Shown: positions 37,547 through 47,502, counted from the stretch's first letter. The stretch is 64,000 nucleotides of DNA from Thioalkalivibrio sp. ALE14 (GCF_000376845.1 NZ_AQXY01000022.1:1-64000), one strand, 5' to 3'. Notes: generated by a model from the sequence alone, not told the origin. Numbers and translations are program-made.

Positions 37547-38512
37547 TCAACGCCACTGCGGCGTGGATTCCCAGGTCATCCACTGCTGGAAGGCCGCCAT
37601 GCCCAGATCCTCGAACAGCAGTTGCAGCGGGCTGCGACGCGGCTTGAACACCACCAGCTTTTCCACCCCTATCACGTCCCGGGCCACGCTGCGGTCGGTG
37701 CCCAGACCGTCGATCAGCCCCAGCTCCACCGAGTGGTCGCCGGTCCAGATCAGGCCGTTGAACAGGTCGTCCCGTTCGACCAGGCGATCCCCGCGACCGG
37801 CGCGCACCACATCCACGAACTGCTGGTGCACGCCCTGCAGGACGCCGTCGAGGTGGTCCACATGCCCCTCGTCCAGCGGCAGGAATGGGTCGAGAAAGCC
37901 CTTGTTCTCGCCCGCGGTGAACAACCGGCGTTCCACGCCGATGTTGTCGATCAGGTCCACCAGCCCGAAGCTGTCCATACGCACCCCGATCGACCCCACC
38001 ATGCTGGCCTGACTGGCATAGATTTCGTCCGCCGCGACCGCGATGTAATAGGCCGCCGACGCGCCCACATCCCCGATCACCGCGTACACCGGGATCTCCG
38101 GATGCTTTTCCTTCAGCCGCAGGATCTCGTCGTGGACGTTGGCCGCCTGAACCGGGCTGCCCCCGCCGCTGTTGATCCGCAGCATCACCGCCTGGGTGCC
38201 CTCGGATTCGAAGGCCTCGTTCAGGACCTTGGAGATATCCTCGGCATTGGCCGCCGCGCTGGAGGCGATCAGCCCCTCGACCTCGACAACCGCCACGTGT
38301 TCGCTCGGCTCGCGTTCGCTCTCGAACATGCCCGCAAGCCCCATGTCGCCGCCCCGCACCAGAATCAGCAGCGCGACCAGATAGAAAAAGAACAGCAGCT
38401 TGAAGAAGATGCCCCAGCGCCGGGCCCGGCGCTGCTCGATCACCTGGGCCTGGACCAGTTTCTCGAGGGTCTCGCGTTCCCAGCCCGGTTTGTTGTCGTT
38501 TGCCCAGCCCAT
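37547..38512 (-). CDS. S49-family signal peptide peptidase (SppA-like)
   Basis: A 321-aa protein with an N-terminal membrane anchor (KLLFFFYLVALLILVRGG, 38-55) and one S49 peptidase domain. Catalytic Ser152 is in GASAAYYIAVAADEI and the likely general base Lys204 is in GENKGFLDPF; NSGGGSP and VGSIGVRMD are also typical. It is half the size of E. coli SppA, so it should form oligomers. ATG 38512 has AAGGAG upstream; an earlier start at 38602 would lie inside the HAD gene. Confidence 0.92.
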   Translation of the reverse strand: MGWANDNKPGWERETLEKLVQAQVIEQRRARRWGIFFKLLFFFYLVALLILVRGGDMGLAGMFESEREPSEHVAVVEVEGLIASSAAANAEDISKVLNEAFESEGTQAVMLRINSGGGSPVQAANVHDEILRLKEKHPEIPVYAVIGDVGASAAYYIAVAADEIYASQASMVGSIGVRMDSFGLVDLIDNIGVERRLFTAGENKGFLDPFLPLDEGHVDHLDGVLQGVHQQFVDVVRAGRGDRLVERDDLFNGLIWTGDHSVELGLIDGLGTDRSVARDVIGVEKLVVFKPRRSPLQLLFEDLGMAAFQQWMTWESTPQWR

Positions 38513-38525
38513 CGTGGCTCCTTGG

Positions 38526-39221
38526 TTAATGTGCGCCTTCGGCCTGCCGGAATGCCTCCAGCAGGGCTTCAAGATCGGGTAGCAGCGCCAGCGGCGCCGC
38601 ACCCTCGAGTCGCCCGGGCGGATGCACCCCGTGGGTCACGCCCACGCCCGGCACGCGGGCATGCCGCGCCATCTCGAGATCATAAACGCTATCACCGACC
38701 ATGCGCGTTCGGCCCGGTTCCACGCCGGCACGCGCCATCACGAACTCGAGCATGGACGGATCCGGCTTTGACGCATGCTCATCCCCGGTCGCGGTCGCGA
38801 CGAAATACCGGCCCAGGCCGGTCGCCTCCAGCGCCTGGTCGAGCCCGCGCCGGGATTTGCTCGTGGCCACGCCCAGCAGCACATCGCGGCCTTCGAGCCA
38901 GTCGAGGAGCTCGGACACGCCCGCAAACAGGGGGGTCTCCGGGGCATCCACGGCATCCAGATAGCACGCGCGATACGTGGTCGCGAAGCGTTCCACGAAA
39001 CGGTCATCGGCATCCGGATACAGTTCCCGCACCGCCGCCTGCACCCCGAGCCCGATGATATTGCGCAGGCTCGCCTCGTCACGCACCGGGGCCCCGATCT
39101 CCGTGGCAGCACGCTGCAGGCAGTGCACGATCCGCCGCGGCGAATCCATGAGCGTGCCGTCCCAGTCGAACACCACCAGCCGCAGCTCGCCATTGGCCAG
39201 GGGTAGCAACGGGGCCGTCAC
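38526..39221 (-). CDS. HAD-superfamily phosphatase, phosphoglycolate-phosphatase-like
   Basis: A 231-aa HAD-IA hydrolase: motif I VFDWDGTLMD (Asp19, Asp21), motif II GVATSKSR, motif III Lys in SKPDPSM and motif IV VGDSVYDLEMA. The helical cap follows motif I. Relatives next to rluC are annotated as Gph-like; the true substrate is unknown. Its ATG overlaps the rluC stop by 4 bp. Confidence 0.9.
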   Translation of the reverse strand: MTAPLLPLANGELRLVVFDWDGTLMDSPRRIVHCLQRAATEIGAPVRDEASLRNIIGLGVQAAVRELYPDADDRFVERFATTYRACYLDAVDAPETPLFAGVSELLDWLEGRDVLLGVATSKSRRGLDQALEATGLGRYFVATATGDEHASKPDPSMLEFVMARAGVEPGRTRMVGDSVYDLEMARHARVPGVGVTHGVHPPGRLEGAAPLALLPDLEALLEAFRQAEGAH

Positions 39222-40198
39222 GCCCCCTCTCCCTCATCCGTATCCAGACTGGCGAGCACGGCGGACAGTTCGTCCGGCAGCGGCGCCGAAAAGATATGCC
39301 GTTCGCCATCCGACGACTGGTAGGCCAGCGACTGGGCATGCAGGAACAGGCGTTTCAGGCCATGGCGACGCAGGCTCCGATTGGCATCCGGCAGGCCGTA
39401 GTCATGATCCCCCCCTACCGGGTGACCAAGCGCCTGCCCGTGCACCCGGATCTGGTGCGTGCGACCGGTCCCGATGCGGACCTCGGCCAGCTGGAACGCC
39501 CCATGCGCTTCCAGTGGCTGGAAGACGCTGCGCGCGGCGCGGGCCCGCCCGTCCTCGGCATCGGTCTCCCCGGTCTTCATGCGGCGGCGACCGTCGTCCT
39601 GGCGGCCACTGGCGATGGGGGCATCGCATTCGACCGGCTGATCGCTCGGGAAGCGACCCACCAGCAGGGCCAGGTAGCGCTTCTCCACCCGCCCTTCGCG
39701 GAGGGCGGCGTGAAAGTCCTGCAGGGCCGCGCGGCGCTTCGCCAGCAGCAGGCAGCCGCTGGTCTCGCGATCCAGGCGGTGACCCAGTTCCAGCTCGCTA
39801 TCCGGCCGCAACTGCCGCATCGCCTCGATAATCCCGAAGGCGAGCCCGCTGCCACCGTGCACGGCCAGTCCGGACGGCTTGTCCAGCACCAAAAGGTTGT
39901 CGTCCTCGAAGATGATCGCTTGCCGCAACCGTTCCAGGACCCTGGGCGGAATCTCGGTGGTCGCCGCCTCCGGCCGGTCAAGGTCCGGCACGCGAACTTC
40001 GTTGCCGACGACCAGGCGCTTGTGCGCCTTCGCCCGCCGGCCGTCCACGCGCACCGCGCCCTGGCGCACCAGTCGGTAGATCAGCCCCTTGGGCACGCCC
40101 TTCAGTTCGCGCAGCAAGAAGTTGTCCAGGCGCTGGCCGTCGCCACGCTCGGTGACACGGAAGCTACGTGGGCCGGATGGTTCTTGGCGTCCTTTCAT
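39218..40198 (-). CDS. rluC: 23S rRNA pseudouridine synthase RluC
   Basis: A 326-aa enzyme: N-terminal S4 RNA-binding domain (about 15-75, GQRLDNFLLREL), then the RluA-type catalytic domain with Asp143 in GHRLDRETSGCLLLA and TGRTHQIRVHGQALGHPVGGDHDYG. The divergent position to rne is the standard one for rluC in Gammaproteobacteria. Confidence 0.94.
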   Translation of the reverse strand: MKGRQEPSGPRSFRVTERGDGQRLDNFLLRELKGVPKGLIYRLVRQGAVRVDGRRAKAHKRLVVGNEVRVPDLDRPEAATTEIPPRVLERLRQAIIFEDDNLLVLDKPSGLAVHGGSGLAFGIIEAMRQLRPDSELELGHRLDRETSGCLLLAKRRAALQDFHAALREGRVEKRYLALLVGRFPSDQPVECDAPIASGRQDDGRRRMKTGETDAEDGRARAARSVFQPLEAHGAFQLAEVRIGTGRTHQIRVHGQALGHPVGGDHDYGLPDANRSLRRHGLKRLFLHAQSLAYQSSDGERHIFSAPLPDELSAVLASLDTDEGEGA

Positions 40199-40633
40199 GG
40201 CGCGGGATGCTACCCGAGCCGTGCACGCCGGGCTACTGCACCCGACCCTCCCACGGGCGAAAAAACTTGCCGAGACCGGGGGTTATGCCCTACATTGGCG
40301 CACGGTACGTTCCCGCGACAAGCCGGCAACGCGCCTCGAATCACCTGCCGCTTCGATCCACCAGCCAACGAAGGCTGCCGGTCGAAGGGCCATCGCCGCA
40401 AAGCGACACTGTGACGCTATTTTTTCTAACCCAGTCCTGTCCCCCCGGCTCCGCCTCTCGCAGGCGACTGATCCCGTGGTTGCTGGTGAACACCTGGCTG
40501 GCACGCTGGCTTTCGCTACGCGCCGCCGCTGCGAGCACGCGTGCGCAAGCGTTGCCGTGCCGCCGCTCGATCGCCGCACCCGGGGTTGTGCTGTCCCTCG
40601 CCGGACGCCAGGACGCCCTACCGAGTCCATTGC
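40199..40633 (+). other. 435-bp rluC-rne intergenic region with long rne leader
   Basis: No gene is seen in this gap. A possible promoter for rne, TTGCCG (40267-40272) - 18 bp - TACATT (40291-40296), would give a leader of about 330 nt. Long structured leaders are known to control rne mRNA by RNase E itself in enterobacteria. In-frame upstream start codons exist, but only [17 protein letters not shown] at 40634 fits the family. Confidence 0.5.
40267..40296 (+). promoter_or_regulatory. Candidate rne promoter
   Basis: TTGCCG and TACATT separated by 18 bp, each matching four of six sigma-70 consensus positions. Confidence 0.35.
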
Positions 40634-43576
40634 ATGAAACGCATCCTGATCAATGCCACGCAGCCGGAAGAGCTGCGTGTCGCCATGGTCGACGGCCAGA
40701 GGCTGTACGACCTCGACATCGAACTGCCCTCGCGCGAGCGCAAGAAGGCCAACATCTACAAGGCCAAGATCACCCGTGTCGAACCGAGCCTCGAGGCCGC
40801 GTTCGTCAACTTCGGTGCTGATCGCCACGGCTTCCTCCCGTTCAAGGAGATTGCGCATACGGCCGTCGGCGCCCCGGCCGACAGCGACAAGCCGATCCGC
40901 GACTTCCTGAAGGAAGGCACGGAACTCCTCGTCCAGGTCGAGAAGGAAGAACGCGGCAACAAGGGCGCGGCGCTGACGACCTACATCAGCCTCGCCGGTC
41001 GCTACCTGGTCCTGATGCCCAACAACCCCAAGGCCGGGGGCGTCTCGCGCCGCATCGAGGGCGAGGATCGCGCCTCCCTGCGTGATGCGCTTTCCGGGCT
41101 GACCATGCCGGAGGGCATGGGCGTGATCGCCCGCACCGCCGGGGTTGGGCGCAGCACCGAAGAGCTGCAATGGGATCTGGATTACATGACCGCGCTGTGG
41201 GCCGCCGTCACCGAGGCCGCGGACAAGGCCAAGGCCCCGGCGTTGATCCACCAGGAAAGCAACGTGATCATCCGCGCCCTGCGCGATCACATGCGCAACG
41301 ACGTCGGCGAAGTCATCATCGATGACAACGATGTCTATCAGCAGGCCGAGGACTTCGTCCGCCTGGTGATGCCGAATAGCCTGCGCAAGCTCAAGCGCTA
41401 CGATGATCCGGTCCCGCTGTTCAATCGCTACCAGATCGAGAGCCAGATCGAGAGCGCGTTCGACCGTGACGTCACCCTGCCCTCCGGCGGCGCGCTGGTC
41501 ATCGACCATACCGAGGCCCTGATCTCCATCGACGTCAACTCGGCCCGCTCCACCAAGGGTGGCGACATCGAGGAGACCGCCTTCCACACCAATCTGGAGG
41601 CGGCCGAGGAAGTCGCGCGGCAGCTGCGCATCCGCGACCTGGGCGGCCTGATCGTGATCGATTTCATCGACATGAACGCCAACAAGCACCAGCGCGAGGT
41701 CGAGAACCGCCTGCGCGAGGCGCTGGAGATGGACCGTGCGCGGGTCCAGGTCGGTCGTATCAGCCGCTTCGGGCTGCTGGAGATGTCGCGCCAACGGCTG
41801 CGCTCCTCGCTGGGCGAGTCCAGCCAGAACACCTGCCCGCGCTGCGAAGGCCACGGCCAGATCCGCAGCGTGGAATCGCTGGCCCTGTCGATCCTCCGCC
41901 TGATCGAGGAAGAGGCGATGAAGGACCGTACCGGTCTGGTGATGGGCCAGGTCCCGGTCGACGTCGGCACCTTCCTGCTGAACGAAAAACGTGAGTCGAT
42001 CACCGATATCGAGGATCGCCACAAGGTCGACATCAGCATTATCCCCAACCCGCAGTACCTCACCCCGCGCTTCGAGGTCCGCCGGGTACGCGGTGACGAA
42101 CGCGAGGAGACCCTCAGCGACCGTGGCTCGCACGAACTGGTGGAGATCGTGGAGGACGAGAACGAGCCCCATCAGGAACGCCGAAGCAAGGTCGAAAAGC
42201 CGCTGGTCCAGGGCGTGAAGATGACCGGGCCGGCCCCGGTCAGCGAAAGTGCACCCGCGGCCCCGGAAACCTCCGAGCCGGTGCCCCAGCCGGGCTTTTT
42301 TGCCCGCATCTGGTCGTCGCTGTTCCCCAACGCCGCCCCCACGGAAAGCGACGACGAGGGGCAGCAAGGCGATCGCAAGGAAGGCGGGCGCCCGCGGCGT
42401 GGCGAAGGCAACCGCGGTGGCAAGAACGGCGGACGCAGCGGGGGCCGGAAGAAGGCCGACAACGGCGGCCGCAAGGCCCAGGACAAGCGCGACGATGCCG
42501 AAAAGGGCAAGAAAAGCGGCCCTGACAAGACCGAAGGCGCCAAGGACGACAAATCCCGGGCCGATAGCGCCAAGGGCCGGTCGCGCCGGGGCGGCAAGAA
42601 GGACAGCGATGCCGACAAGGGCTCCCCGCGGGAAGCGGTGAAGCCTGCGCCGGACGGCAACGGATCCGAAACCCGAGGTGGCGAAAAGGCCGGCGACAGC
42701 CGGCCGGCAGAGAAGCCTTCAAAGGCCAGGGACGATGCACCCGCTGCGGAAACGGGCGAGCCACCGGCCGCCAAGGGCCCCGAGAAATCCGACGACGATG
42801 ATGGCAGCAAGGGTCGCACCCGTTCCCGTCGCTCCCGTCGCGGGGGCCGCCGCCGCGGCGGCCGCGGCCGCTCCGGCGAGAATGCCGGCGACACCGGCAA
42901 CGAGACCGCGCCGAACGCCCAGGGTGATGGTGCCAAGGCGCAATCGGGGACCGAGACGGCGGGCCCGTCCCCGGCGAAGGCTCAGGCCTCCGAGAAGCCC
43001 CGCGATACGGCTCCCGAACACGGCGAACCGTCCGGGGCTTCGGACGCCGTGCCGCCCAAGGCCGACACGACCAGTGAAACCCCGAAGGGTGACGATGCCC
43101 CGGCCAAGGGGCGCAGTCGAGGCGGGCGCACGCGCAAGCCGGACGCGGACACCGCCGCACCCGAGGTGACCCCGGCGACGGATGGCGCGGAGACCTCGTC
43201 CAAAGCGGAAGCGCCCGCGCCGGCGATGAACGAAGCCGCACCGAAGAAGGCCACAGCGGAACCCGCAGCCGCCGAAGGCAAGAACGAACAGGCCCCGGCC
43301 AGGCGTCCCTCCCGGTCCGGGTCTGGTAGCACCTCCGGCGATTCGGCTGGTCAAGCGGAGGTGAACGAGGTTTCGGAGGCACCGGCGAAGCCGAAGACCC
43401 GCCGCTCGAAGCCCGCCGCTGCGGAAAGCCGCGCGGACAGCGCGAATGAAGGGACCGCAACGGCCGCCCCGACCAAGCCCGCAGAGGGGAACGAGCAGAA
43501 ACCCGCCGGATCCGGATCCACCGCGGACTCGACGGAGACGGCAGCCGAGAGCCCGAAACGCAAGGGTGATGACTGA
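40634..43576 (+). CDS. rne: Ribonuclease E
   Basis: A 980-aa endonuclease, core of the RNA degradosome. The first 510 or so residues are the catalytic half: [10 protein letters not shown] start, S1 domain (about 38-120), RNase-H-like and DNase-I-like parts with the metal-binding IDVNSA and [14 protein letters not shown] aspartates, and the zinc-link CPRC (about 404). The rest is low-complexity, rich in K, E, D, G, A and P, with arginine-rich RNA-binding patches such as [16 protein letters not shown] near residues 730-745. This tail is the expected scaffold for degradosome partners. Confidence 0.97.
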   Translation: MKRILINATQPEELRVAMVDGQRLYDLDIELPSRERKKANIYKAKITRVEPSLEAAFVNFGADRHGFLPFKEIAHTAVGAPADSDKPIRDFLKEGTELLVQVEKEERGNKGAALTTYISLAGRYLVLMPNNPKAGGVSRRIEGEDRASLRDALSGLTMPEGMGVIARTAGVGRSTEELQWDLDYMTALWAAVTEAADKAKAPALIHQESNVIIRALRDHMRNDVGEVIIDDNDVYQQAEDFVRLVMPNSLRKLKRYDDPVPLFNRYQIESQIESAFDRDVTLPSGGALVIDHTEALISIDVNSARSTKGGDIEETAFHTNLEAAEEVARQLRIRDLGGLIVIDFIDMNANKHQREVENRLREALEMDRARVQVGRISRFGLLEMSRQRLRSSLGESSQNTCPRCEGHGQIRSVESLALSILRLIEEEAMKDRTGLVMGQVPVDVGTFLLNEKRESITDIEDRHKVDISIIPNPQYLTPRFEVRRVRGDEREETLSDRGSHELVEIVEDENEPHQERRSKVEKPLVQGVKMTGPAPVSESAPAAPETSEPVPQPGFFARIWSSLFPNAAPTESDDEGQQGDRKEGGRPRRGEGNRGGKNGGRSGGRKKADNGGRKAQDKRDDAEKGKKSGPDKTEGAKDDKSRADSAKGRSRRGGKKDSDADKGSPREAVKPAPDGNGSETRGGEKAGDSRPAEKPSKARDDAPAAETGEPPAAKGPEKSDDDDGSKGRTRSRRSRRGGRRRGGRGRSGENAGDTGNETAPNAQGDGAKAQSGTETAGPSPAKAQASEKPRDTAPEHGEPSGASDAVPPKADTTSETPKGDDAPAKGRSRGGRTRKPDADTAAPEVTPATDGAETSSKAEAPAPAMNEAAPKKATAEPAAAEGKNEQAPARRPSRSGSGSTSGDSAGQAEVNEVSEAPAKPKTRRSKPAAAESRADSANEGTATAAPTKPAEGNEQKPAGSGSTADSTETAAESPKRKGDD

Positions 43577-43610
43577 CCGATCGACCGGACCTGCGTCCGG
43601 GTAGAATCAG

Positions 43611-43640
43611 AAGGGGCCCGCCATTTGGCGGGCCCCTTTT
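43611..43640 (+). terminator. Terminator after rne
   Basis: A perfect 12-bp stem AAGGGGCCCGCC/GGCGGGCCCCTT with an ATTT loop and following T-run, 35 bp past the rne stop. Confidence 0.92.
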
Positions 43641-43704
43641 CATTTGGGCCCCGGGATCTGCCGCGCTGGGAAGCCCGAGCGCGAGGCATCCGGGGAAATA
43701 CGGA

Positions 43705-44196
43705 TCAGGATGTCTTCAGTGTGTGACGGTCCCGGATATGCTCCAGCAGCCCGTCCGCAGCCGCTTCGACCAGGTCCATCACATGCACGAAGCCGTCGCC
43801 GCCGCCGTAATACGGGTCCGGGACCTCGTGCTCGTCGAACTGTGGCGCAAAATCCAGGAAGCGCAGTAACTCCGCCCGCGCAGCCGCCGGGCGGATCCGT
43901 TCGGCGTCGCGGTAGTTCGCATCGTCCATGGTGAGGATATAGTCAAACTCCAGGAAATCCTCGGGCTCCAGCTGACGTGCGCGGAGATGATCCAGATCGT
44001 AGCCGCGCGAACGCGCCTCCTTTTGGGCTCGACGATCGGCCTTTGCCCCCACGTGGAAGCCCGCGGTGCCGGCGGAATCGACCTCGATGGCATCCTCCAG
44101 ACCCTGGTCGCGGATCCGCGTCTCGAACACGCCGTGCGCCATGGGCGAGCGGCAGATATTGCCCAGGCACACCATCAGTACTCGTATCTTCGACAT
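43705..44196 (-). CDS. Low-molecular-weight protein-tyrosine phosphatase
   Basis: A 163-aa phosphatase. The P-loop VCLGNICRSP (9-18; nucleophile Cys10, Arg16) and the acid loop DPYYGGGDGF are complete. Such enzymes act on tyrosine kinases of capsule systems or on other proteins; no kinase is nearby. ATG 44196 starts the conserved MSKIRVLMVCLGN; a longer frame to 44280 has no family support. It is convergent with rne. Confidence 0.93.
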   Translation of the reverse strand: MSKIRVLMVCLGNICRSPMAHGVFETRIRDQGLEDAIEVDSAGTAGFHVGAKADRRAQKEARSRGYDLDHLRARQLEPEDFLEFDYILTMDDANYRDAERIRPAAARAELLRFLDFAPQFDEHEVPDPYYGGGDGFVHVMDLVEAAADGLLEHIRDRHTLKTS

Positions 44197-44472
44197 CGCG
44201 TTGCCATCCCCATCAAGAAAGACTTCAAGGTCACACAGGTCAAAACCACCATTCGCGCGGTTGCCCCATATTCCGGGCACGGGCCGCGCTTCGACGCACT
44301 GGCCAACGGGCGGCCCCGTCCCACAAAACCCTGGATCTGCGGGCGCCCGGGCACGAACGTGAACCGTGGTCAGGATCGGGTAAGGATACCAAACCGCGCC
44401 GTCGTCCCGTGGGCGTTTCCTGCCCTGCCCTGCGGTATGCGATGCTGAGGCTTTGCATCAAGGAACCTGGCC

Positions 44473-45762
44473 ATGGTCGACCTCGGCGGCCCGCGAATCC
44501 CCGGCTCGATGCCGTCCGGAACCGTCACCGTCGGTTCGGGTAGTGGCGATCGGCCCACCCTGCAGCCCGGGGCGCGCGTCGAGGTTCGAGTCCTCGATGT
44601 GCTGCCGGATCGCAGCGTGCGCCTGCGCATGGAACCCGCCTCGCCCCAGGCGGGTGCGGCCAGTTCGCCCCGCCCTGCATCGTCCCTCCCGGTGGTCACG
44701 GCGCAATTGGCCGGCGCCCTGCCCGACGCGCTGCTGAACCGTCCCGGTGGCGGGGGCGGCCCCGTGATGCTCGCGGAGGTCACCCGTACCGAACCCCGCC
44801 TGGAGGTGCGTCTGCTGGCCCTGACTGGGGATCGCGCCAGCCCCCGTGCGAGTCCCGGCGCACCGGCCAGCGCCACTCAGCAGTGGCTGGGTCAGGAACT
44901 GCGCCAGCAACTTCCCGGTGCACGACCGCTCGGCCCCGCCATCCAGACACTGCTGACGCAGACCACCCCGGTGCCGCGGGGTGACGCGTCCACCCAGAAT
45001 GCGGGGGTGGCCGCTCCACCAGCACCGCCTGCCCTGCAGCGTCTCGTGGAACTGCTGCCCACGCCGGGACAGCTGACGCAGCCGGACAGCCTGCGCCAGC
45101 ACGTCCAGCATTCCGGGCTCTGGATGGAAGCGATGCTGGGGCTGGCGGCCCGCGGTCAGGGGCCGACCCATCCCTTTGCGGCCGATCTCAAGGCTCAGCT
45201 GTTGCGGGCCGCGGACCAGCTCCGCCAGGCGGGCGACGCCCGCCCAACCGCACAGCCCGCGGCCCCTGCCACACCCTCGACTGCCACCGCTACCGCCCTC
45301 CCGGCCCTGACCGGCCTGCTCGAGGGGCTGCTCAAGCGGGTCACGTCCCTGCAGCTCCAGTCCCTGCAATCCTTCGCAAGCGACGAACCCGGCAACAGTC
45401 GCTGGTTCTTCGAGCTGCCCCTCCGCAGCGAGCAGGGCATCCAAGCCATCTTCGGCGAGATCCGGCGCGAGAAGTCGCTCGAGGACGGTTCGGATCCGCC
45501 ATGGTCCATTGTGCTGAGCCTGGATGTGGGCGATCTGGGACCGACCCGGATCGCAGCGGCCTCGCGCAATGGGGGCGTCAGTGTGCACTTCACGGCCCGT
45601 GACCCCGACACCGTCACCCGGCTGCGAAACGAAATGCCGGCGCTGCGCGAACGGCTGGACGAGCGCGAACTGACGGTCACGGGACTGTCGGTTCGTCAGG
45701 GTGAGGTTGACCCGGACCCACCGCCGACGAACGCCCATCCGATGCTGGACGAGCAGGCCTGA
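44473..45762 (+). CDS. FliK-like flagellar hook-length control protein
   Basis: A 429-aa protein. The long N-terminal two thirds are rich in P, A, Q and T and look disordered, a feature of molecular rulers. The C-terminal part (about 300-429: SRWFFELPLRSEQGIQAIFGEIRRE... SIVLSLDVGDLGPTRIAAASRNGGVSVHFTA) matches the Flg_hook domain that switches the export apparatus. The next gene is an FlhB C-terminal-like protein, 4 bp away. Whether this or a gene outside the window is the main FliK is not known. Confidence 0.75.
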   Translation: MVDLGGPRIPGSMPSGTVTVGSGSGDRPTLQPGARVEVRVLDVLPDRSVRLRMEPASPQAGAASSPRPASSLPVVTAQLAGALPDALLNRPGGGGGPVMLAEVTRTEPRLEVRLLALTGDRASPRASPGAPASATQQWLGQELRQQLPGARPLGPAIQTLLTQTTPVPRGDASTQNAGVAAPPAPPALQRLVELLPTPGQLTQPDSLRQHVQHSGLWMEAMLGLAARGQGPTHPFAADLKAQLLRAADQLRQAGDARPTAQPAAPATPSTATATALPALTGLLEGLLKRVTSLQLQSLQSFASDEPGNSRWFFELPLRSEQGIQAIFGEIRREKSLEDGSDPPWSIVLSLDVGDLGPTRIAAASRNGGVSVHFTARDPDTVTRLRNEMPALRERLDERELTVTGLSVRQGEVDPDPPPTNAHPMLDEQA

Positions 45763-45766
45763 ATCG

Positions 45767-46138
45767 ATGGCCCACAAGGACGCCGGAGGACGGAGCAAAA
45801 AAGGTCACTCGCCGCCCGAACGAGCGGTGGCACTGGAGTGGGACCGGCGGCGGGCCCCGAAGATCACGGCCAGCGGCTCGGGCCTGACCGCCGAGGCGAT
45901 CCTGCGGATCGCGGAGGAACACGGCATCCCGCTGCACCAGGATCCGGCACTTAGCGAGGCGCTGGCCCAGGTCCCGGTGGGGAGCGAGATTCCCGAAGAG
46001 CTCTACGTCGCGGTAGCAGAGATTCTGGCCTTCGTGTTCCTGCTGGCCGGGATTACCCCCGACGATCGAGCTGGCGGCTACCAGGACCCATCACGCAGGC
46101 CCCCGTCACATCGTGACCGGGGGGGAGCGGACTCATGA
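45767..46138 (+). CDS. FlhB C-terminal-domain-like export switch protein
   Basis: A 123-aa protein that matches the cytoplasmic domain of FlhB/EscU without the membrane part: RAVALEWD, APKITASGSGLTAEAILRIAEEHGIPLHQDPALSEALAQV, IPEELYVAVAEILAFVF. The NPTH self-cleavage motif, which full-length FlhB at 60306 has, is missing: the corresponding place reads SPPERAVALEW. It is coupled to the FliK-like gene, which suggests the two proteins interact. It overlaps the convergent DUF2802 gene by 6 bp. Confidence 0.8.
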   Translation: MAHKDAGGRSKKGHSPPERAVALEWDRRRAPKITASGSGLTAEAILRIAEEHGIPLHQDPALSEALAQVPVGSEIPEELYVAVAEILAFVFLLAGITPDDRAGGYQDPSRRPPSHRDRGGADS

Positions 46139-46570
46139 ACGCCCGGAAAGTCCCGAAGCGTCTGCCGTCCCGGTGCCGTGCAGGCTGAAGAGCAGGTCGA
46201 GTTCGGTCGAGGTCAGACCACAGCGCCGGCGCACTTCTTCGCGGCCCTGCCCCTGCTGGATCAGGCGAATGGCCTGCTCGTAGGCCCCGCTGTCCCCTTC
46301 GCGGGCGCGCAGCTCGCTGTGCTGGTCGTGCAGACGTTCCAGTGCGCGCTGCACCGACGCCTGAGCCTGACCATGGGTGGCCACCCCCTCGGACAGGGCC
46401 TTCATCGCACCCTGCAGGGCCATCACCGATGTGGCCTGGCGCTGATAGTCCTGGCGCAGTGCCGCCAGCTGGCGCCGCAACAGGATCACCAGCCCCACGG
46501 AAAACGCCGCTACGATGGTCGCCAGCAGCGCAATCAGCGCGACCAGCCAGATCAGCATTCCCTCTCCCAT
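46133..46570 (-). CDS. DUF2802 protein at the end of the chemotaxis operon
   Basis: A 145-aa membrane-anchored protein: one N-terminal helix (MLIWLVALIALLATIVAAFSVGLVILL), a coiled-coil region and a C-terminal DUF2802 helix-turn-helix-like piece (YEQAIRLIQQGQGREEVRRRCGLTSTELDLLFSLHG). ATG 46570 has AGGAG about 10 nt upstream; the ATG at 46579 is too close to that site. The family is regularly found next to cheW in polar flagellates, but its function is not known. Confidence 0.8.
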   Translation of the reverse strand: MGEGMLIWLVALIALLATIVAAFSVGLVILLRRQLAALRQDYQRQATSVMALQGAMKALSEGVATHGQAQASVQRALERLHDQHSELRAREGDSGAYEQAIRLIQQGQGREEVRRRCGLTSTELDLLFSLHGTGTADASGLSGRS

Positions 46571-46718
46571 TGCACGCATTCTCCTGAAAACCGGGGCCGG
46601 TCGATTGTCGCGTGAATCAGGGTCGCATGACCACCTGGGGAAACGATTGCCAGTCAGTGTGGATCCGCCGACCCGTTCGATAAACCGGCTTGGGAACGCC
46701 CGGATATGCCGTGCGCCT

Positions 46719-46904
46719 TCAGGCGTAATCGTCGATCAGTCCGCGGCGCTTGCCGCGTTCGTCCTTGCGTGGGGGGCGCTGCTGGGCGGGTCGCACAGCA
46801 GGCCGGAACACCGGGTCGCGGTCGTGATCATCGCTCAACTGACGACCGGGCACCGTGGTGTGAACCGGACGTACGGTCCGATCCGGCTGCAGCTCATCGA
46901 CCAT
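46719..46904 (-). CDS. Small conserved-position protein in the che operon
   Basis: A 61-aa protein rich in R, D and P (for example RPAVRPAQQRPPRKDERGKRRG), with no membrane segment or signal and likely disordered. It has a strong GGGAGGTGAG site 4-5 nt before the ATG and sits between cheW and the DUF2802 gene, where related operons in Pseudomonas also carry a small gene. The function is unknown. The strong ribosome site and operon position are the main reasons for calling it. Confidence 0.65.
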   Translation of the reverse strand: MVDELQPDRTVRPVHTTVPGRQLSDDHDRDPVFRPAVRPAQQRPPRKDERGKRRGLIDDYA

Positions 46905-46959
46905 GGCTCACCTCCCGGCTGGTCCTCGTCCATCTGGAGTATAGACCCGGCGTGGCGAG

Positions 46960-47445
46960 CTACAGTTCGCGCAACTGCGCCCACTCCTCGTCCGACAGCA
47001 GCTTGTTCAGGTCCACCAGGATGGTCAGACCCTCTTCGGTGCTGGTCACGCCCTGGATGAAGCGACTGCTGTCATCGTTCCCGACCTCCGGTGCCGGTTC
47101 GACGGAGTCCGGGGAGATCCGCACGACCTCGGAGACCGAGTCCACCAGGATCCCCACATTCTGGTTGTCCACGTCGATGATCACGATGCGCGAGGCTTCG
47201 TCCGACTCCCGGTCCTCCAGCCCCATCCGGCGCCGTGCATCGATCACGGTCACAACATTGCCGCGCAGGTTGATGATCCCGAGGATGTAGTCCGGCACGC
47301 CCGGGACCGGCGCGATCTCGGTCACTTTGAGGACCTCCTGGACCTGCAGGACGTCAATCGCGTAGGTCTCGTCCGCAAGACTGAAGGTCACATACGGAGC
47401 GGTGTCGGCCTTGGCCATGGCTTCTACGTCTTGTGCGCTGCTCAT
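46960..47445 (-). CDS. cheW: Chemotaxis coupling protein CheW
   Basis: A 161-aa single CheW domain: YVTFSLADETYAIDVLQVQEVLKV, VPGVPDYILGIINLRGNVVTVIDARRRMG and VGILVDSVSEVVRI. It links CheA to chemoreceptors. The ATG has GAGG 5 nt upstream and is preceded by a sigma-28 promoter (47503-47529), so it can be transcribed separately by FliA. Confidence 0.96.
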   Translation of the reverse strand: MSSAQDVEAMAKADTAPYVTFSLADETYAIDVLQVQEVLKVTEIAPVPGVPDYILGIINLRGNVVTVIDARRRMGLEDRESDEASRIVIIDVDNQNVGILVDSVSEVVRISPDSVEPAPEVGNDDSSRFIQGVTSTEEGLTILVDLNKLLSDEEWAQLREL

Positions 47446-47502
47446 GTCGTCCTCGATAGTCCGTGCAGGCGGGGTCCGCCCTGTGATGTCATCCTGACCG
47501 GG

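Noticed and set aside
37498-37556. Possible hairpin terminator between csiV and sppA-like genes
   Set aside because: The arms TGATCGGCCCCG and CGGGGCTGGATCA pair only with bulges, the loop is long and there is no T-run.
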